Below, piece after piece: positions 30,486-39,972 of a stretch of DNA of 64,000 nucleotides (the stretch's first letter is position 1; the number at the start of each line of letters is the position of its first letter). The notes below the pieces were generated by a model. The model saw nothing but the letters and a program-made list of their open reading frames with translations. It was not told where the DNA came from and did not search any database. The position numbers and the translations under genes are program-made. This DNA is from Geobacteraceae bacterium (GTDB lineage: Bacteria > Desulfobacterota > Desulfuromonadia > Geobacterales > Pseudopelobacteraceae): assembly GCA_013336525.1 (NCBI GenBank), contig JAAXTM010000001.1:62001-126000 (forward strand), in the 5' to 3' direction.

Positions 30486-31364
30486 ATGACGTTCTCTCTT
30501 GCAAACGATCATAGTATGTCTGACGATGAATTTCTGCTTTTGCGGGACTGTATCTACGGGCATTGTGGAATATATTTTGATCATGATTCAAAATATATTC
30601 TTGAAAAGCGCCTTTCTCATCGTCTGACCGATTTGAATCTCCACACTTTTTATGATTATTATCATTTCTTAAAATATAACCGGAATAAAGAGCAAGAACT
30701 CATGGATATCATGGATGTTCTTACTACAAATGAAACATATTTTTTTCGTGAATTGTTCCAGCTGAAAGCTTTTACTGATGAAATTATCCCAGAACTTATC
30801 AAAATCAAAGCGGCTCGCGGGAATCGCTCCCTGCGTATATGGAGCGCGGGATGCTCAACGGGAGAAGAGCCGTATACCATTGCGATGCTGCTGAGTACCA
30901 TCCCTGCTCTTGCTGGCTGGAAAATTGAAATTATCGGTACCGACATCAGCCAGAAAGTTTTGCAGCACGCCCGTCGTGCAGTGTATGGTAAATCATCTTT
31001 CAGGGCGACTGAGGAAAGCGATCTGCGCCGTTTTTTTCATCAGCAGGATGACGGTTATAAAGTTAATGATTCTATTCGGGAATTAGTTACAATCAGTCAC
31101 CTCAACCTTTTTGACACAAATCGTTTGACCATGCTCGGCAAGGTAGACCTTGTTTTTTGTCGTAATGTTATTATTTATTTTGATAAAGCTGCTAAAAAGA
31201 GGGTAATTGAATCATTCCACTCAGCTCTGTATGACGGTGGCTTTCTCCTGCTAGGCCATTCCGAATCCCTGATGAATATCACTACACTGTTTATGCTCCG
31301 TCACTTTAAAAACGACATGATCTATCAAAAACCTGATCGTTTTGCTGCTGGGGGGGCGCTATGA
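30486..31364 (+). CDS. cheR: Chemoreceptor methyltransferase CheR
   Basis: The 292-residue protein has the CheR N-terminal helical domain and a SAM-binding domain with IWSAGCSTGEEPYTIAM. Later motifs include VDLVFCRNVIIYFD and LLLGHSESL. CheR methylates glutamates of methyl-accepting receptors. The start at 30486 is preferred for its AGG six bases upstream; TTG at 30462 lies in the HEAT gene. Because no receptor gene is present in this cluster, the substrate must be encoded elsewhere or be different. It overlaps cheB by four bases. Confidence 0.93.
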   Translation: MTFSLANDHSMSDDEFLLLRDCIYGHCGIYFDHDSKYILEKRLSHRLTDLNLHTFYDYYHFLKYNRNKEQELMDIMDVLTTNETYFFRELFQLKAFTDEIIPELIKIKAARGNRSLRIWSAGCSTGEEPYTIAMLLSTIPALAGWKIEIIGTDISQKVLQHARRAVYGKSSFRATEESDLRRFFHQQDDGYKVNDSIRELVTISHLNLFDTNRLTMLGKVDLVFCRNVIIYFDKAAKKRVIESFHSALYDGGFLLLGHSESLMNITTLFMLRHFKNDMIYQKPDRFAAGGAL

Positions 31365-32431
31365 AAAAAATCAGGATAGTCGTAGTTGATGATTCTGCAT
31401 TCAGTCGCCGCAGTATAACCCGTATGCTTGAAGGGCTGGATTCTGTTGAAGTTGTTGGTTATGCAATAAACGGTGAAGAGGGCATCCAAAAAGTTATTGC
31501 CCTAAAGCCTGATCTGGTGACACTCGATCTGGAAATGCCCAAAATGGACGGTTTTACCCTGCTGCGCATCCTGACAACCAGATTTTCAGTGCCGGTGATA
31601 GTTATTAGCGCTCTCAGCGGTGCAGACAAGGTTTTTAGAGCACTTGAACTCGGGGCACTTGATTTTGTTTCCAAGCCTTCCAGCAGTGCCTCAGTTGATC
31701 TGCTCTCCATAAAGGAAGATTTACAAAAGAAAGTTCTTCAGATCCTTTCGCTTAAGACGTTTGTCCATGTCCGTTCAACTTCCGCGATCACCCCACATGG
31801 AGTCAGTGCCGCCGAATCGGTAAAAGCGGGAAGAGCAGGAATCGGCATAAAACATGCTATTGATCTTGTGGCAATCGGTTCTTCAACCGGGGGACCACCT
31901 GCACTGCAGCATATTTTCTCAGCTTTTGAGCAGAAATATCCTTTCGCAATTGTAGTGTCACAGCATATGCCTGCCGGTTTTACCAAAGCCTTTGCAGAGC
32001 GACTCAACCGCACGTCACACTTCGACGTAAAAGAGGCCGAAGATGGAGACCTTGTACTCCCGGGCAGAATCCTGATCGCCCCTGGTGGTAAAAATATGGT
32101 CTTCGAAGTATGTGGTGGACAGGTAACTGCGCGCATCGTAATGCCTTCTGATTCGGATAGATATGTCCCTTCGGTTGATGTCATGCTCAACTCATGTGCC
32201 GGAATTTACCGCAAGCGGGTAGCGGCTGTAATACTGACCGGAATGGGTAACGACGGCAGTAAAGGAGTGCAGGTCATAAAAGAGCAGGGTGGTTTTGTTA
32301 TTGCTGAATCGGAGGAGACCGCTGTAGTTTACGGTATGCCGAGGGAAGCGGTAGCGACAGGTGTTGTTGATCGTTGTGTCCCACTGGATAAAGTCGTATC
32401 AGAAATTATTCTGCAGGGTGGATTCTCCTGA
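31361..32431 (+). CDS. cheB: Receptor methylesterase / glutamine deamidase CheB
   Basis: The 356-residue protein has an N-terminal receiver with D56 in LVTLDLEMPKMDG and a C-terminal methylesterase domain. The catalytic triad fits S175 (IGSSTGGPP), H202 (SQHMP) and D298 (GMGNDG). Phosphorylation by CheA normally activates the enzyme. It overlaps cheR by four bases and ends the chemosensory operon; leuS starts 126 bases later. No clear hairpin terminator separates them. Confidence 0.94.
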   Translation: MKKIRIVVVDDSAFSRRSITRMLEGLDSVEVVGYAINGEEGIQKVIALKPDLVTLDLEMPKMDGFTLLRILTTRFSVPVIVISALSGADKVFRALELGALDFVSKPSSSASVDLLSIKEDLQKKVLQILSLKTFVHVRSTSAITPHGVSAAESVKAGRAGIGIKHAIDLVAIGSSTGGPPALQHIFSAFEQKYPFAIVVSQHMPAGFTKAFAERLNRTSHFDVKEAEDGDLVLPGRILIAPGGKNMVFEVCGGQVTARIVMPSDSDRYVPSVDVMLNSCAGIYRKRVAAVILTGMGNDGSKGVQVIKEQGGFVIAESEETAVVYGMPREAVATGVVDRCVPLDKVVSEIILQGGFS

Positions 32432-32557
32432 TTTAAGAACGAAAAATCAATGTAAAACAGTAGTAAGGTTGCCTGCAGAGTAGATCTTATTGATATCAAC
32501 AGTTGCTGCATTAAATCAATTACATATAAATTATTCAAGGCACGAAAGGAAATTACC

Positions 32558-35029
32558 GTGGAACAGAAGTACACACCAAATGACGTAGAAAAAAAATGGC
32601 AGTCTGTCTGGGAAAACGAAAAAACATTCAAGGCGACCGCAGACAAGGAAAAGCAAAAGTACTATCTCCTTGAGATGTTTCCATATCCATCCGGTCGTAT
32701 TCATATGGGGCACGTTCGTAATTATTCCATCGGCGATGTAATCGGCAGGTTCAAAAGAATGCGTGGTTTTAATGTCATGCATCCGATCGGATGGGATGCT
32801 TTTGGAATGCCGGCTGAAAATGCAGCAATCCAGAACAACAGTCACCCCGCGACCTGGACGTATGAAAACATTGCCTACATGCGGAATCAGATCAAGAAAA
32901 TGGGGTTCTCTTACGACTGGGACCGCGAATTGGCAACCTGCGACGTTGACTATTACCGTTGGGAGCAGAAGCTTTTTCTGGAAATGTTTGCCAAAGGGCT
33001 TGCCTATAAAAAAACCTCCTTTGTTAACTGGTGTCCGAAGTGCGAAACGGTACTCGCCAACGAGCAGGTTGAAGACGGCGGCTGCTGGCGCTGTGACACG
33101 GACGTTAATCAGAAAGAGCTCGATCAGTGGTTTTTCCGGATAACTGATTATGCTGAAGAACTTCTTGAAAATACTCACAAACTTCCTGGTTGGCCGGAGC
33201 GCGTGCTTGTTATGCAGCGCAACTGGATCGGCAAGAGTTACGGCTGCGAAATCGATTTCCAGCTTGAAAACAGTACGGAATCGATCAGGGTTTTTACCAC
33301 CCGTCAGGATACCTTGTTTGGTGCGACCTTCATGTCGCTGGCGCCTGAACATCCACGTGCCCTTGAATTAGCCACCCCTGATCGGAAAGATGCTGTTGCA
33401 GCGTTTATCGATAAAATCAGAAAAACCGATCGTATCAAACGTACTGCCGATGATTTTGAAAAAGAAGGGGTTTTTACCGGCTCATACTGCAATAATCCTG
33501 TGACCGGTGCAAAGATGCCGATTTTCCTGGCGAACTTTGTTCTGATGGATTACGGGACCGGCGCTGTCATGGCGGTACCGACCCACGATCAGCGGGATTT
33601 TGAGTTTGCAAAAAAATATGACCTGCCGCTGAAAGTTGTTATTCAGCCCGCCGGAACCTTGCTTGATCCGGCAAGCATGAGCGCAGCGTACACCGAACCT
33701 GGAATTATGACAAACTCAGGCCAGTTTGACGGTCTGCAGAGCGTTGAAGCAAAAGAAGCCATAGCCGATTTCCTGCAAGCGCAGGGACAGGGAACCAAGA
33801 CGACTAATTTCCGTCTAAGGGACTGGGGCATCTCGCGTCAGCGTTACTGGGGTAACCCGATTCCGGTTATTTATTGCAACAGCTGCGGTGTTGTCCCGGT
33901 ACCGGAAAAAGATCTGCCGGTAATTCTCCCGAAAGATGTTGCTTTTAAAGGGGAGGGGGGCAGCCCGCTGGCCCAGATGGAATCCTTTGTTAACTGCTCC
34001 TGCCCTGTCTGCGGGAAAGCTGCCCGTCGTGAAACTGATACGATGGACACCTTCGTTCAGTCTTCTTGGTATTTCCTCCGCTATTGCTGCCCGGAGTTCA
34101 AAGACGGCATACTTGATCGTGACGCTGTTGATCACTGGATGTCCGTTGACCAGTACATAGGTGGGATCGAACATGCGGTGCTGCACCTGCTGTATGCACG
34201 TTTCTTTACAAAAGTCATGCGTGATCTGGGGCACACTTCTGCAGATGAGCCGTTTGTTAACCTCCTGACGCAGGGTATGGTTATTAAAGATGGCGCTAAA
34301 ATGAGCAAGTCTAAAGGGAATGTTGTTGATCCTGACGCCTTGATCTCAAAATATGGTGCCGACACAGCCCGCCTGTTTTCGCTGTTTGCCGCACCACCCG
34401 AAAAGGACCTGGACTGGAATGATCAGGGGGTTGATGGATCTTTCCGTTTTCTAAGCCGTATCTGGAAACTTGTTCATGACCGCCTTGACATGATAAAGAA
34501 CGCCGGTCCGGTTGCTGCCGGTTCTTTGTCTGCCGAGGAGCGTAACCTGCGAAGAGCCGTACACAAAACAATCCGTAAAGTAACTGAGGATCTGGAAGAA
34601 AGTTTCCATTTCAATACGGCGATAGCCTCCGTAATGGAACTGCTAAATATTTTACAGCCGGCAGGACTCTCAACACCGCAATTTCCGGCTGTTATGAAAG
34701 AGGCTCTCCAGAGTGTAATCCTGCTGATGGCCCCTTTTGTCCCGCATATCACAGAGGAACTTTGGCAGTGTATGGGTAACTCATCTCAATTAACTCAAGC
34801 CTCATGGCCCGACTATGACCGAAGTGCCGTGGTTGATGAAGAGCTGCTTATCGTTGTTCAGGTCAATGGAAAGCTCCGCTCCAAGATAAATGTTGCTGCC
34901 GGTACCGGTGAAGAGGAACTAAAAGCGCTTGCATTGGCTGATGACAAGGTTGTCCAGTTCATTGAGGGGCTGACGGTCCGCAAGATAATTTGTGTGCAGG
35001 GCAAGCTTATCAATATCGTGGTGGGTTAA
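32558..35029 (+). CDS. leuS: Leucyl-tRNA synthetase
   Basis: The 823-residue class I synthetase begins with GTG at 32558, preceded by AAAGGAAA. It has the HIGH motif as [11 protein letters not shown] and KMSKS as [10 protein letters not shown] large inserted editing domain occupies roughly residues 220-420 and includes [13 protein letters not shown] CxxC pair in WCPKCE and in GGCWRCD suggests a zinc site. It leads an operon leuS-lptE-holA with gaps of three bases or less. I see no T-box in the 126-base leader. Confidence 0.96.
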   Translation: MEQKYTPNDVEKKWQSVWENEKTFKATADKEKQKYYLLEMFPYPSGRIHMGHVRNYSIGDVIGRFKRMRGFNVMHPIGWDAFGMPAENAAIQNNSHPATWTYENIAYMRNQIKKMGFSYDWDRELATCDVDYYRWEQKLFLEMFAKGLAYKKTSFVNWCPKCETVLANEQVEDGGCWRCDTDVNQKELDQWFFRITDYAEELLENTHKLPGWPERVLVMQRNWIGKSYGCEIDFQLENSTESIRVFTTRQDTLFGATFMSLAPEHPRALELATPDRKDAVAAFIDKIRKTDRIKRTADDFEKEGVFTGSYCNNPVTGAKMPIFLANFVLMDYGTGAVMAVPTHDQRDFEFAKKYDLPLKVVIQPAGTLLDPASMSAAYTEPGIMTNSGQFDGLQSVEAKEAIADFLQAQGQGTKTTNFRLRDWGISRQRYWGNPIPVIYCNSCGVVPVPEKDLPVILPKDVAFKGEGGSPLAQMESFVNCSCPVCGKAARRETDTMDTFVQSSWYFLRYCCPEFKDGILDRDAVDHWMSVDQYIGGIEHAVLHLLYARFFTKVMRDLGHTSADEPFVNLLTQGMVIKDGAKMSKSKGNVVDPDALISKYGADTARLFSLFAAPPEKDLDWNDQGVDGSFRFLSRIWKLVHDRLDMIKNAGPVAAGSLSAEERNLRRAVHKTIRKVTEDLEESFHFNTAIASVMELLNILQPAGLSTPQFPAVMKEALQSVILLMAPFVPHITEELWQCMGNSSQLTQASWPDYDRSAVVDEELLIVVQVNGKLRSKINVAAGTGEEELKALALADDKVVQFIEGLTVRKIICVQGKLINIVVG

Positions 35030-35032
35030 GGT

Positions 35033-35557
35033 ATGTGTGTTTCGCTATGGGGACGTTTTTTGTTGCTTGGTTTGGTGCTTTCGGCAGTTTCCGGCTGCGG
35101 TTATCACCTGACTAACTCCCCGTCCGGGCGTCTTGGAAATTCCCAGAAAATATGGGTGCCATTTTTCAGTAATGAGAGTATCAGCCCGACGGCACAGACG
35201 GTTCTGCGCCGGGCATTTTATGATGAATTCCACGCCCTGCGCGGCCTGAACCCTGCCGGCAGTGAGGATATTGCCGATCTCGTCATAAAGGCCCGTATTG
35301 TCTCCTATTCCAGCAAAGTTGTTTCGTATGACTCCGTCGATCATGCCAGCGCATATAGTCTTAATCTGAGCGTTGAACTTGAAATTTCCAAAAAAGGGCA
35401 GGCATTGCCACTCTGGAAAGGGCAGCTCCAGGGATCAAGCCAGTATCCGGCAAACATTAACCTTGCCCTGCAGCGCAATGCCGAAGAGCAGGCTCTTGAT
35501 GCCGCCGCACGTATCATTGCCCAGAAATTCATTTCTGCTTTGGAAGAGTCCTATTAA
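35033..35557 (+). CDS. lptE: LPS-assembly lipoprotein LptE
   Basis: The 174-residue protein has a lipoprotein signal with the lipobox cysteine C22 in AVSGCGYHL. This GCGYHL start of the mature protein is typical of LptE (RlpB), the outer-membrane partner of LptD that inserts lipopolysaccharide. The fold region runs to the C-terminus (QKFISALEESY). It sits between leuS and holA, the same order as in E. coli and many Proteobacteria. Three bases separate it from leuS and two from holA. Confidence 0.93.
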   Translation: MCVSLWGRFLLLGLVLSAVSGCGYHLTNSPSGRLGNSQKIWVPFFSNESISPTAQTVLRRAFYDEFHALRGLNPAGSEDIADLVIKARIVSYSSKVVSYDSVDHASAYSLNLSVELEISKKGQALPLWKGQLQGSSQYPANINLALQRNAEEQALDAAARIIAQKFISALEESY

Positions 35558-35559
35558 CC

Positions 35560-36558
35560 ATGACACCTCAGGAGTTTGAGACATCCCTGAAGAAGGGCAT
35601 TATACCGACGGTCTGTTTTCTTTATGGTGAAGAGCAGTTTCTGGTAGAGCGGGCGGTCAACATGCTGCTTGAACGGGCAATCGACCAGTCTCTTAAAGAC
35701 TTTAATTTTAATGTTTACTATGGCAATGAGTCTAAAGGTGTTGATATCATCGATGCAGCCCAGACCCTGCCGATGTTTGCAGAGCGTCGCGCCGTTCTCG
35801 TAAAGCGTGCAGAACAGCTCAAAGCGGATGCCCTTGATGTTTTGCTGCCGTATGTCAAGAATCCCGCTTCCGGTACCTGTCTGCTGCTGACAGGCACCAA
35901 GATCGATCAGCGCAAGAAGTTCTTTCTCGAATTTAAAAAGCTCGGTGTTCTGGTTGAATACAAACGATTTTACGACAATAAGCTATCCGGATTTATCCAA
36001 ACTGAAGCGGTTGCTCAAGGGAAGCCGATTGAAACAGCCGCGGCAGAACTTCTGGCCGAACTGATAGGCAACAACCTTCAGGAATTGAGTTCGCAGATTG
36101 AAAAGCTGGTTGTTTATGCCGGTACAAAACAACGCATAACGGTGGACGATGTTCGTACCATGGCCAGCAGCAGTAAGGCCTTTACCGCCTTTGAACTGGC
36201 AAAATTCCTTAGTTTACGCGATCTACCTAATTCGATCAGAAGTCTTGATGCGCTGTTCCTTCACGGTGAGGACGCTCCGATGATAATTGGCGCTTTGACG
36301 AGTCATTTTAGAAAATTATGGCGCGTCAGAGAGCTGCTCGACAAGAAAATGCAACTGGCCGATATCGGCAGGGAACTAAATATTAATGCGTTCTTTTTGG
36401 GTGATATTGTTACGCAGGCTCGTAATTTTCCGAGAAGAGAGTTAAAGCGTATCTTTGAAGAATTCTATCGTTGTGACGTAGCATCTAAAACCGGCGGCGG
36501 CCAGTCTTATAGCCTTCTGCACGGGATGACAATGGGGATCTGTACCGGCGGTTGGTAG
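35560..36558 (+). CDS. holA: DNA polymerase III subunit delta
   Basis: HolA is the clamp-loader wrench subunit that opens the beta sliding clamp. The 332-residue length is normal. The N-terminal part has the typical VCFLYGEEQFLVERAVN start and QTLPMFAERRAVLVK. LSSQIEKLVVYAG and a C-terminal helical collar domain follow. It ends the leuS-lptE-holA operon. The next ~290 bases contain a bidirectional terminator shared with rpsT. Confidence 0.93.
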   Translation: MTPQEFETSLKKGIIPTVCFLYGEEQFLVERAVNMLLERAIDQSLKDFNFNVYYGNESKGVDIIDAAQTLPMFAERRAVLVKRAEQLKADALDVLLPYVKNPASGTCLLLTGTKIDQRKKFFLEFKKLGVLVEYKRFYDNKLSGFIQTEAVAQGKPIETAAAELLAELIGNNLQELSSQIEKLVVYAGTKQRITVDDVRTMASSSKAFTAFELAKFLSLRDLPNSIRSLDALFLHGEDAPMIIGALTSHFRKLWRVRELLDKKMQLADIGRELNINAFFLGDIVTQARNFPRRELKRIFEEFYRCDVASKTGGGQSYSLLHGMTMGICTGGW

Positions 36559-36719
36559 CTCTTATCTTAGTTGATTTAATCAAGCTTTTCGGGATTGACA
36601 GCCGGTCAACTGGAGATCTGAAAAACTCGATGGGAAAACTGGACTGGAATATTCATTTCAACCGGCTTTGTGCGCTCTTGATGCAGCCTGTTGACCGTTT
36701 TCTGGATGCGCCGCATTGA
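36552..36719 (+). other. Short open frame after holA, coding status doubtful
   Basis: A frame of 55 codons opens with TTG inside the last codons of holA and ends with TGA at 36717. The encoded segment ends LCALLMQPVDRFLDAPH and has no recognised family. There is no Shine-Dalgarno before the TTG, and an internal ATG would leave only ~28 residues. It may be a decayed remnant. The rest of 36720-36793 holds nothing I recognise. Confidence 0.2.
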
Positions 36720-36793
36720 CGTAGGCTCGTGCGGGATCTGATAATCGAAGTCATCACGGGTGGAAGATCAGAAACCGGAACAAGATTTCTTTA

Positions 36794-36838
36794 AACGCGA
36801 AAAGGGGGCATGCAGTAGAGCAGCCCCCTTTTCGCGTT
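36794..36838 (-). terminator. Bidirectional terminator between holA and rpsT
   Basis: A perfect 16-bp inverted repeat (AACGCGAAAAGGGGGC at 36794-36809 with its complement at 36823-36838) encloses a 13-base loop. It lies 11 bases past the rpsT stop on the minus strand, where it is followed by TTTAAAG. Its symmetric A/T content inside the stem lets it also serve holA from the other side. Confidence 0.85.
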
Positions 36839-36849
36839 ATGGATATGAA

Positions 36850-37113
36850 CTAGCCGAGTGTGTTGACCAGTTTTGTGAGGCGTGACACGTTACGGGAAGC
36901 GGTGGAATTGTGAATAACACCCTTGGTGGCGGTGGAGTCAATAACAGGGATGGCAAGCTTGAGAGCTGCAACGGCTGCATCCTTGTCTTTTGCTGCTACG
37001 GCTTCACGAACACGCTTGATATATGTTTTCAGCGTCGATGATACATGACGATTACGTGCGGTTTTCTTTATGCTCTGCTTGATCCTCTTGATTGCCGACT
37101 TATGATGAGCCAA
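36850..37113 (-). CDS. rpsT: 30S ribosomal protein S20, UUG start
   Basis: An 87-residue basic protein starting [21 protein letters not shown], typical of S20, which binds 16S rRNA early in 30S assembly. The start codon is TTG (complement of 37111-37113), preceded by GGAGGTG seven bases away. E. coli rpsT also uses UUG, and this is known there to be part of S20 autoregulation. A promoter candidate and a strong terminator indicate a monocistronic unit. Confidence 0.95.
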   Translation of the reverse strand: MAHHKSAIKRIKQSIKKTARNRHVSSTLKTYIKRVREAVAAKDKDAAVAALKLAIPVIDSTATKGVIHNSTASRNVSRLTKLVNTLG

Positions 37114-37165
37114 ACTACACCTCCAAAAATTTTCTATTGAGTAAGTAACAAAATTGAAGCTAGTT

Positions 37166-37194
37166 CTTTAACACCCAACGCCAAGATGTGTCAA
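37166..37194 (-). promoter_or_regulatory. Candidate promoter of rpsT
   Basis: On the minus strand TTGACA (complement of 37189-37194) and TTAAAG (complement of 37166-37171) are separated by 17 bases. They lie about 50 bases before the rpsT start. The -35 element is perfect and the -10 weak. The -35 element overlaps the last codon of the carbonic anhydrase gene. Confidence 0.45.
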
Positions 37195-37772
37195 GCAAAT
37201 TGTACAGGATTACTACATTCTCTCGCCTTATAACCATCCACCACAACATCCAGGTGTCCGTCGTTTGGGCAGAAAATAAGGCCATGGATAGGTACATCTG
37301 CCGGTATGAGCGGGTTCTCGCGAATTTTGCCAACAACCTCGCTTACGTTTTCAGCCGGGCAGGAAAAAGCTCCGAGCCACTGTGCCAGGTCGGGAACAAG
37401 GTTTTCGATCGCCAGAGGAGAAATGCCGCGGGCGATCATATCGCTTTTCAGTTTTTCCGGGCGGACGTCTGACATACCGCAATCTTCGTGTCCGATGACA
37501 AAGACCTCTTCTACGCCAAGCATAAAAATGGCCGCCACCAGGCTGCGGATAACTCCGCCATGGAGTGGATCAACCAGGATATTCCCGGCATTTTTAATAA
37601 CCTTTGCATCTCCTCTTTTTATTCCCATGGCAGGTTCCAGAAAATCAACCAGACGTGTGTCCATACAGGTAAATATTGCAAACTGTTTCCTGGGATTTTT
37701 CGGGAGTGGCGGAAATGCGCCGGGGTGGACAAAATTTCGGTTAACTGAAAGAATGGAGTCAAGCAAATTCAT
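37191..37772 (-). CDS. Beta-class carbonic anhydrase
   Basis: The 193-residue protein has the zinc and catalytic residues of beta-carbonic anhydrases: C36, D38 and R40 in FTCMDTRL, and H95 and C98 in GHEDCGM. It interconverts CO2 and bicarbonate in the cytoplasm. The start MNLLDSILSVNRNFV at 37772 is preferred over an upstream in-frame start at 37799. Family members of this short, Cys-type clade occur across anaerobes. It follows the nadB operon, after a hairpin, on the same strand. Confidence 0.88.
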   Translation of the reverse strand: MNLLDSILSVNRNFVHPGAFPPLPKNPRKQFAIFTCMDTRLVDFLEPAMGIKRGDAKVIKNAGNILVDPLHGGVIRSLVAAIFMLGVEEVFVIGHEDCGMSDVRPEKLKSDMIARGISPLAIENLVPDLAQWLGAFSCPAENVSEVVGKIRENPLIPADVPIHGLIFCPNDGHLDVVVDGYKARECSNPVQFA

Positions 37773-37818
37773 AGGTGGTTCTCCACATAAAGTCGTCATA
37801 GTTTTTTTATAGCTGGCT

Positions 37819-37850
37819 GCACTGCATAAATGACTTTTATGGTGCAGTGC
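37819..37850 (-). terminator. Hairpin after the nadB operon
   Basis: GCACTGCA/TGCAGTGC arms (37819-37826 and 37843-37850) plus TAAA/TTTA with a three-base bulge form a stem about 10 bases past the stop at 37859. No continuous U-tract follows, so termination is probable but not certain. Confidence 0.45.
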
Positions 37851-37858
37851 TTGAAAAT

Positions 37859-38068
37859 TTAGTCGTCTTTCTTTATTCGTACTACCTGGCTGACTCCTGC
37901 CATGACCTCAATTTCATGATCATTCAGTGTGTCGGTGTCACCAATCACGCCGATGATAGTGCGGTTGGCTCCGGTTGACTGATGAATGTCGAAATCCCGG
38001 GTAATCAGATACTCCTTGATGGAATCAAGTGCTATTTCTTCTGCATGTTTCTTCATAATAATCAACAT
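37859..38068 (-). CDS. Free-standing DAHP-synthase-type N-terminal (ferredoxin-like) regulatory domain
   Basis: The 69-residue protein MLIIMKKHAEE... with RTIIGVIGDTDTL and SQVVRI matches the ferredoxin-like N-terminal domain of Thermotoga-type DAHP synthase (compare RTVIGIIGD and SVVRV, from memory). In those enzymes this domain mediates feedback inhibition by tyrosine. Here the gene stops after the domain; no catalytic domain follows in any frame, the next gene being carbonic anhydrase. AAGGAG lies 10 bases before the ATG. It is last in nadB - chorismate mutase - this gene, 15 bases after the mutase. A regulatory subunit for aromatic synthesis is an inference. Confidence 0.75.
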   Translation of the reverse strand: MLIIMKKHAEEIALDSIKEYLITRDFDIHQSTGANRTIIGVIGDTDTLNDHEIEVMAGVSQVVRIKKDD

Positions 38069-38083
38069 GATATATATGCTCCT

Positions 38084-38362
38084 TTAATCTTCTTCTTTAT
38101 GTGACATGATGCGTTCCAGTCGACGTGATTCATCGACTACACGCTCAAACATCCGGACAATAGCCTCATCATCCAGCGGGCCTGGGTTATCTTCCTTCAT
38201 GCGGTTAAAAATTCTTTTTTCTCGAGCCGGGTCAAACACCGGCAGGTTCAGCTCTTTCTTGGCATGTCCGATTTCAAGAGCCAGCCGTGCTCGCTCGTTG
38301 AAAATACGCAACAGCACATCATCCAGAAGATCAATCCTTTTGCGAATTTCATTTATATCCAC
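38084..38362 (-). CDS. Chorismate mutase, AroQ type
   Basis: A 92-residue stand-alone AroQ-fold chorismate mutase, which converts chorismate to prephenate for phenylalanine and tyrosine. The pattern IRKRIDLLDDVLLRIFNERARLALEIGHAKKELNLPVFDPARE includes the active-site R, R, K, and a C-terminal helix VVDESRRLE. The length is typical of the monofunctional form. It lies 14 bases after nadB and before a DAHP-synthase-type regulatory domain, an unusual arrangement. Confidence 0.92.
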   Translation of the reverse strand: MDINEIRKRIDLLDDVLLRIFNERARLALEIGHAKKELNLPVFDPAREKRIFNRMKEDNPGPLDDEAIVRMFERVVDESRRLERIMSHKEED

Positions 38363-38376
38363 AGTTGCAGCTCCTT

Positions 38377-39972
38377 TTAAAACTGTTTCTTAACAAAGCT
38401 GTCTTTTTTTCCTTCTACATCATCCAGGGAAGGGTAGTCCAGATTATAATGCAGTCCCCTTGATTCCTTGCGCATCTGCGCACAGGTTACTATCAATTCG
38501 GCCACTGTGGCGATGTTGCGCAGCTCAATCAGGTCGGAGGTTACATTAAAATTCCAGTAATACTCCTCAATCTCACCCTGAATCAGCTTTATACGGCTCA
38601 TTGCACGTGCCAGGCGCTTGTCAGAGCGAACAATTCCAACATAGTTCCACATGGTACGCCTGATTTCATCCCAGTTCTGGGAGACTACTACCATCTCATC
38701 ACTGTTGGTGGCGGTGCCGGAATCCCAGGCCGGTATTTCACGATGGTCGCTTACCAGTGCCTTGATAGCTTCGCAGGAATGACGATAAGCGCGTCCTGCA
38801 TAAACTGCTGCTTCCAGCAGTGAGTTACTGGCAAGACGGTTAGCACCGTGAAGGCCGGTAAAAGCGGTTTCACCGATAGCGTACAGGCCGGGTATGTCTG
38901 TCTCTGCATCAAAGTTTACAGCAACGCCTCCACAAAGGTAGTGGGCGGCAGGAACGACGGGAAGCCAATCTTTGGTCATATCCAGGCCAAATTCCATACA
39001 GGTCTGATATATGTTAGGAAAGCGGTTGCGCACTACGTCGGCCGGTTCATGGGTTATATCAAGGAAGGCACAGTCATCGCCGCTTATCTTCATCTCATTG
39101 TCAATTGCACGAGCTACAATATCACGGGGCGCCAGATCCTTTAATTTGTGATATTTTTCCATGAACGCGGTTCCATCGCGTCGGCGCAGGATTGCACCTT
39201 CACCGCGGACTGCCTCAGAGATAAGAAATGATTTTGCCAGTGGATGAAACAGGGTAGTGGGGTGAAACTGCATGAATTCCATGTTGGCAATCGTGGCCCC
39301 GGCACGATAGGCCATGGCAACACCATCCCCGGAAGCCACGTCCGGATTGCAGGTATAAAGATATACTTTTCCGGCTCCACCACTGGCCAGGAGAGTTATT
39401 TTAGAACTGAAGGTCACAACGTTATCGCCGGGGATATTCAATACATAAGCACCCAGACAGCGGTTCTGCTCAAGCTGCCGGCGTTCAATTTTTGCAGATG
39501 TTATCAAGTCGATGGCAATATGGTTCTCATAGATTGTAATCGCCGGATGCTGTCTGACCGCTTCAACAAGCGCCCGCTCTATTTCACGTCCAGTGATGTC
39601 TTCGGCATGCAGAATACGACGGGCGCTATGCCCCCCTTCACGGGTAAGGTCGTATGATTCGCCGCTGGTGGTGAATTTAACCCCCCACTCAATCAGATTG
39701 CGAATGGTCTGGGGCCCTTCCTCCACAACCATCCTGACGACATCTTCATGACAGATCCCGGCCCCCGCAACGAGAGTATCCTCGATATGGGCGTCAAATG
39801 AATCCTCGTCGGAATATACAGAGGCAATGCCGCCCTGAGCATACTTTGTTGCTGATTCAGAAATATCACGTTTGGTAACAATGGCGACGCTGCCATGGTC
39901 GGCTGCCTGGAGGGCATAGGAGAGACCGGCAATGCCGCTGCCGATAACGAGGAAATCGCTTTCAATGCGCAT
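38377..39972 (-). CDS. nadB: L-aspartate oxidase NadB
   Basis: The 531-residue flavoprotein oxidises L-aspartate to iminoaspartate, the first step of NAD synthesis. It has the FAD motif [15 protein letters not shown], the succinate-dehydrogenase-like [13 protein letters not shown] block, the HPTTLFHP block and the C-terminal helical domain. AAGGGAAG supports the ATG at 39972 over an in-frame TTG 18 bases upstream. No fumarate-reductase iron-sulfur partner gene is present, which fits NadB. Under anaerobic growth fumarate is the likely electron acceptor. Confidence 0.93.
   Translation of the reverse strand: MRIESDFLVIGSGIAGLSYALQAADHGSVAIVTKRDISESATKYAQGGIASVYSDEDSFDAHIEDTLVAGAGICHEDVVRMVVEEGPQTIRNLIEWGVKFTTSGESYDLTREGGHSARRILHAEDITGREIERALVEAVRQHPAITIYENHIAIDLITSAKIERRQLEQNRCLGAYVLNIPGDNVVTFSSKITLLASGGAGKVYLYTCNPDVASGDGVAMAYRAGATIANMEFMQFHPTTLFHPLAKSFLISEAVRGEGAILRRRDGTAFMEKYHKLKDLAPRDIVARAIDNEMKISGDDCAFLDITHEPADVVRNRFPNIYQTCMEFGLDMTKDWLPVVPAAHYLCGGVAVNFDAETDIPGLYAIGETAFTGLHGANRLASNSLLEAAVYAGRAYRHSCEAIKALVSDHREIPAWDSGTATNSDEMVVVSQNWDEIRRTMWNYVGIVRSDKRLARAMSRIKLIQGEIEEYYWNFNVTSDLIELRNIATVAELIVTCAQMRKESRGLHYNLDYPSLDDVEGKKDSFVKKQF

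Noticed and set aside
32432-32557. T-box or other riboswitch before leuS
   Set aside because: The 126-base leader has no specifier loop, T-box motif or terminator hairpin.
32531-33352. Minus-strand frame of 273 codons opposite leuS
   Set aside because: Antisense shadow of the synthetase N-terminal half, with no family match.
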